A DNA stretch of 64,000 nt from JACIYW01 sp014359745. Its GTDB lineage: Bacteria > Pseudomonadota > Alphaproteobacteria > Rhodobacterales > Rhodobacteraceae. Made by a program: the position numbers and the translations under genes. Below the pieces are notes generated by a model, which saw nothing but the letters and a program-made list of their open reading frames with translations, ran no database searches and had not been told where the DNA came from. How positions within the stretch are numbered: the first letter of the stretch is position 1; each line of letters starts with the position of its first letter. The DNA lies in contig JBNPWE010000011.1 of NCBI GenBank assembly GCA_050433985.1, positions 42,847 through 106,846 of the forward strand. Reading direction: 5' to 3'. This document shows, piece after piece, positions 61,510 through 64,000 of the stretch.

Positions 61510-62817
61510 ATGTACTCTCATACCGATCTTCAGGCGCTGCGCGATGCGTCGCTCAAGATGCAGGGCTGGATTCGCAAACAGACCTTCTCGCCCGAAATGG
61601 AAAAGACCCTGCGCCGCTTTTCATCGTGGGAGGTGTCAGAGCTGATCCTGCGCGTCAACCAGTCCACCTTTCGCGGCCGGTTGACGGCAGACCCGTCGCT
61701 GCCCGATGGCGAGGTAGAGGAAGACGGCCGCCAGCGCTGGTTCTCGCTTGAAGAGATCAACGAGATGCGGCGCAAGATGAAGATCAATCGCAAGACGCTG
61801 ATGCCCTACCGCCCGAAATCCAAGCGCGCGATTCGCGTGGCGGTGGCAAACTTCAAGGGCGGTGCGGGCAAATCCACCGTGGCGCTGCATTTCGCCCATG
61901 CCGCGGCGCTGGATGGGTACCGGGTGCTGTGCGTCGATTTCGATCCGCAGGCGACGCTGTCGCATTCCATGGGTCTGTCGGATGTGAACGAGGAACACAC
62001 CGTCTGGGGCATCATGGCGCGCGACCTGATCCATGAGACAGAGCGGATGAACCAGACCGCCCGCGGCGCGGAATCGGGCACTGCCCTGCCCCAGCGCCGC
62101 CTGCCGCTTCAGGTTACGGATATCGGGCTGGGCGATCTGCGGGTGACTGATTTCATAAAGCCGACCTGCTGGCCGACCATCGATCTGGTCCCGTCCTGCG
62201 CCAATGCGGCCTTTGTCGAATTCGCCTCGGCGCAATACCGGCATATGAACCCCGACTGGTCGTTTTTTGCGGCGGTGTCGCGCTGGCTCGATGCGCTGCC
62301 CGATGATGCCTATGACATGATCATCTTCGATTGCCCGCCCGCGATCGGCTATCAATCGATGAACGCGGTGTTTGCCGCCGATGTGCTTTATATCCCGTCC
62401 GGCCCCGGCTATTGGGAATATGACAGTACGACGTCGTTCATCGGGCAGTTGGCCGAGGCACTGGGCGATCTTTCGGCGGGGTTTGCCGGGCATTTCCCCG
62501 CGGGGAAAGTGCCCCTGCCCAAGGAATTCCTGGATGTGCGGTTCCTGCTGACCCGGTATGAGCCGGGCAATGACCTGCACCGCGCGATGTATGAAGCGTT
62601 TCGCAAGGTTTTCGGTGACAGGGTAACGCAGAACCCGATCGAACATACCCGCGCGGTCGAACAATCCGGGCGGTTCCTCAGTTCGGTCTATGAGATTGAT
62701 TACCGAGAGATGACACGCGAAACTTGGCGCCGTGCGCGCACAACCTTTGACAATGCCTATGCAGAGTTCCGCACAAACATCTGCGCGGCCTGGGACAAGC
62801 TGGAGGATCGGACATGA
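61510..62817 (+). CDS. parA: plasmid partitioning ATPase ParA (RepA-type)
   Basis: A 435-residue ParA of the large plasmid kind: an N-terminal region with a helix-turn-helix-like part (about 30-100) that can bind DNA for autorepression, then the deviant Walker A KGGAGKST (116-123), VDFDPQATLS (about 139-148) and IIFDCPPAIG. ATG 61510 with GAGG upstream; the frame continues open to 61252 without a Met context. Overlaps parB by 4 bases. Confidence 0.92.
   Translation: MYSHTDLQALRDASLKMQGWIRKQTFSPEMEKTLRRFSSWEVSELILRVNQSTFRGRLTADPSLPDGEVEEDGRQRWFSLEEINEMRRKMKINRKTLMPYRPKSKRAIRVAVANFKGGAGKSTVALHFAHAAALDGYRVLCVDFDPQATLSHSMGLSDVNEEHTVWGIMARDLIHETERMNQTARGAESGTALPQRRLPLQVTDIGLGDLRVTDFIKPTCWPTIDLVPSCANAAFVEFASAQYRHMNPDWSFFAAVSRWLDALPDDAYDMIIFDCPPAIGYQSMNAVFAADVLYIPSGPGYWEYDSTTSFIGQLAEALGDLSAGFAGHFPAGKVPLPKEFLDVRFLLTRYEPGNDLHRAMYEAFRKVFGDRVTQNPIEHTRAVEQSGRFLSSVYEIDYREMTRETWRRARTTFDNAYAEFRTNICAAWDKLEDRT
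62493..62508. promoter_or_regulatory. candidate parS site 2 (inside parA)
   Basis: Second exact copy of TTTCCCCGCGGGGAAA, within parA codons around residue 328. The chance of an identical perfect 16-mer palindrome twice in 1.1 kb is very low. Confidence 0.65.
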
Positions 62818-63899
62818 CCAAGCGGCGGCGGATTTTCGATGTTGACCTGCCCGAGGAACCCGTGGCGGCAACCGGGCCGCGGATATCCGACCCGTTGATG
62901 CGTCGCGGGCCGATGGCCACCGCCATCGGCGAGAACGCCCAATCCCTGCGTGAACGGCAAACGCAAGAGGCGGCGATCCGGTCGGAAAACGATGCGCTTG
63001 CCCATGAATTCGTGCGGCTGAAAAAGCTGGGCCTGGTGACCGATCTGATTCCGATCGATGCGGTGGTGACCGGCAAGCTGCTGCGTGATCGTTCGGCGCG
63101 GCTTGATCCGGAACTGGCGGATCTGAAGGCGTCTATCCGGGCGGTGGGGCTTTCCAACCCGATCCGCGTCGAACAGACGGGGCCGGGCAGTTATGAACTG
63201 GTTCAGGGCTGGCGCCGGTTGATGGCCTATCGCGAACTTTACGCGGAAACCGCCGATCCGATCTTTGCCAAGATCCCCGCTGGGCTGATGGCGCGGGGCG
63301 AGACGCTGGAATCGCTTTACCGGCGGATGGTCGATGAAAACATGGTGCGCAAGGATATTTCCTTCGCCGAGATGGCCAACCTGGCGCGGGCCTTTGCCGA
63401 TGATCAGGGGTCAGAGGCGGTGGATCTGGATCAGGCGGTGAACCTTTTGTTCGCCTCGGCCGCGCCGCAAAAGCGCAGCTATATCCGGCGATTCGCCGCG
63501 CTGATGCAGGCGCTGGAAAAAGTGCTGGAATTCCCCGAGGCGATTCCGCGCGCCCTGGGTGTGACCCTGTCGCAGATGATGGAAACCCAATCGGGAATGA
63601 CCGCAGAGGTGGCGCGCGCCCTGCAGGCAACGCCACGCCCGAACGCCGAGGCAGAGCTGGCCGTGCTGCGCCGCTTTGTGAATGGCGAGGCCGCCGTGGC
63701 CGCCCTGCCCCGCCAGCCCAGGCTGGAAGGCAACCTGCGGCGCGGCAAGACCACGCTGCGGTTGCCGCATCAGGGCGGCGAGGTGAAATGCACCGCATCG
63801 CCGGGCAAGGTGGAATTGCGGTGCGACCGTGATTTTTCCACCATCGAACGCGCCCGGCTTGAGGCGGCGATCGAGGCGTTTCTGAACGCGCTGGATTAA
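62814..63899 (+). CDS. parB: plasmid partitioning protein ParB (RepB-type)
   Basis: A 361-residue ParB-family protein. N-terminal ParB domain (about 75-190: LIPIDAVV, SIRAVGLSNPIRV, ELVQGWRRLMAY with the conserved GxRR-like segment), then helical DNA-binding region (about 150-240) and C-terminal dimer part. Should bind the palindromes noted above. Stop TAA at 63897-63899, last gene before the contig end. Confidence 0.9.
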   Translation: MTKRRRIFDVDLPEEPVAATGPRISDPLMRRGPMATAIGENAQSLRERQTQEAAIRSENDALAHEFVRLKKLGLVTDLIPIDAVVTGKLLRDRSARLDPELADLKASIRAVGLSNPIRVEQTGPGSYELVQGWRRLMAYRELYAETADPIFAKIPAGLMARGETLESLYRRMVDENMVRKDISFAEMANLARAFADDQGSEAVDLDQAVNLLFASAAPQKRSYIRRFAALMQALEKVLEFPEAIPRALGVTLSQMMETQSGMTAEVARALQATPRPNAEAELAVLRRFVNGEAAVAALPRQPRLEGNLRRGKTTLRLPHQGGEVKCTASPGKVELRCDRDFSTIERARLEAAIEAFLNALD

Positions 63900-63904
63900 T
63901 GCGC

Positions 63905-64000
<96 letters not shown>

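Overview
The window is a high-GC, densely packed stretch of an alphaproteobacterium, most likely a member of the Rhodobacterales (roseobacter/Paracoccaceae group). Reasons: a DnaA-like plasmid replicase facing a parAB operon at the right end, a plcP-btaA-btaB betaine-lipid operon, a NasT/NasS-controlled nitrate assimilation operon, a BoxR-type aerobic benzoyl-CoA cluster, and an intergenic repeat of a kind I recall from Rhodobacterales. The replication module means this is probably the end of a plasmid or chromid contig. The last ~100 bases (28-base G run, then A-rich filler) look like an assembly or read-end artefact. I found no rRNA, tRNA, transposase or CRISPR.

Layout. 0-1 kb: LysR regulator. 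0.9-3.4 kb: dTDP-rhamnose genes rfbC-rfbB-rfbD, without rfbA. 3.4-15.8 kb: one minus-strand nitrate assimilation block, nasT-nasS, then an RNA leader, then nrtA-nrtB-nrtCD-nirB-nirD-nasA-cobA. The leader has two small hairpins followed by an intrinsic terminator, the arrangement expected of an ANTAR antiterminator target. 16-18.6 kb: biotin ECF transporter bioM-bioN-bioY plus a coupled nitroreductase. 18.7-22.6 kb: a short adenylate-forming ligase, a thiolase lacking its second catalytic cysteine, and a divergent SCP-x-like thiolase. 23-26.6 kb: LacI regulator, pckA, TenA-like protein. 26.8-30.4 kb: MaoC-type hydratase, CMD-family protein, TauE-like permease, egtD. 30.4-34.2 kb: glutamine-synthetase-like ligase and Rieske oxygenase, with a divergent IclR regulator.

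34.2-44.6 kb is the aerobic benzoyl-CoA (box) pathway: 3-hydroxyacyl-CoA dehydrogenase, boxR, boxA, an unlisted 54-residue four-cysteine protein, boxB, boxC, a DUF309 protein, an alpha/beta hydrolase, benzoate-CoA ligase, and the internally deleted remnant of a DUF4863 gene. TGCA-N6-TGCA-type palindromes recur at each promoter and also before a TRAP transporter at 52.5 kb, suggesting a shared operator family. 44.8-50 kb holds a CoA-ester aromatic set (amidohydrolase, feruloyl-CoA-synthetase-like ligase, MarR, crotonase, SDR). 49.5-53.8 kb is a TRAP transporter with two near-identical binding proteins. 53.9-57.5 kb is a gentisate branch (3-hydroxybenzoate 6-hydroxylase, FAH-family hydrolase, gentisate dioxygenase) divergent from a MarR gene, with a 19-bp palindrome between them.

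57.7-60.4 kb: plcP-btaA-btaB, which would replace phospholipids by betaine lipids under phosphate starvation, behind a Pho-box-like promoter. 60.4-63.9 kb: DnaA-like replicase, an origin-like intergenic region and parAB, with two copies of a perfect 16-bp palindrome that is a strong parS candidate. Overall the replicon combines nitrogen scavenging, aromatic catabolism and phosphorus-saving lipid remodelling.
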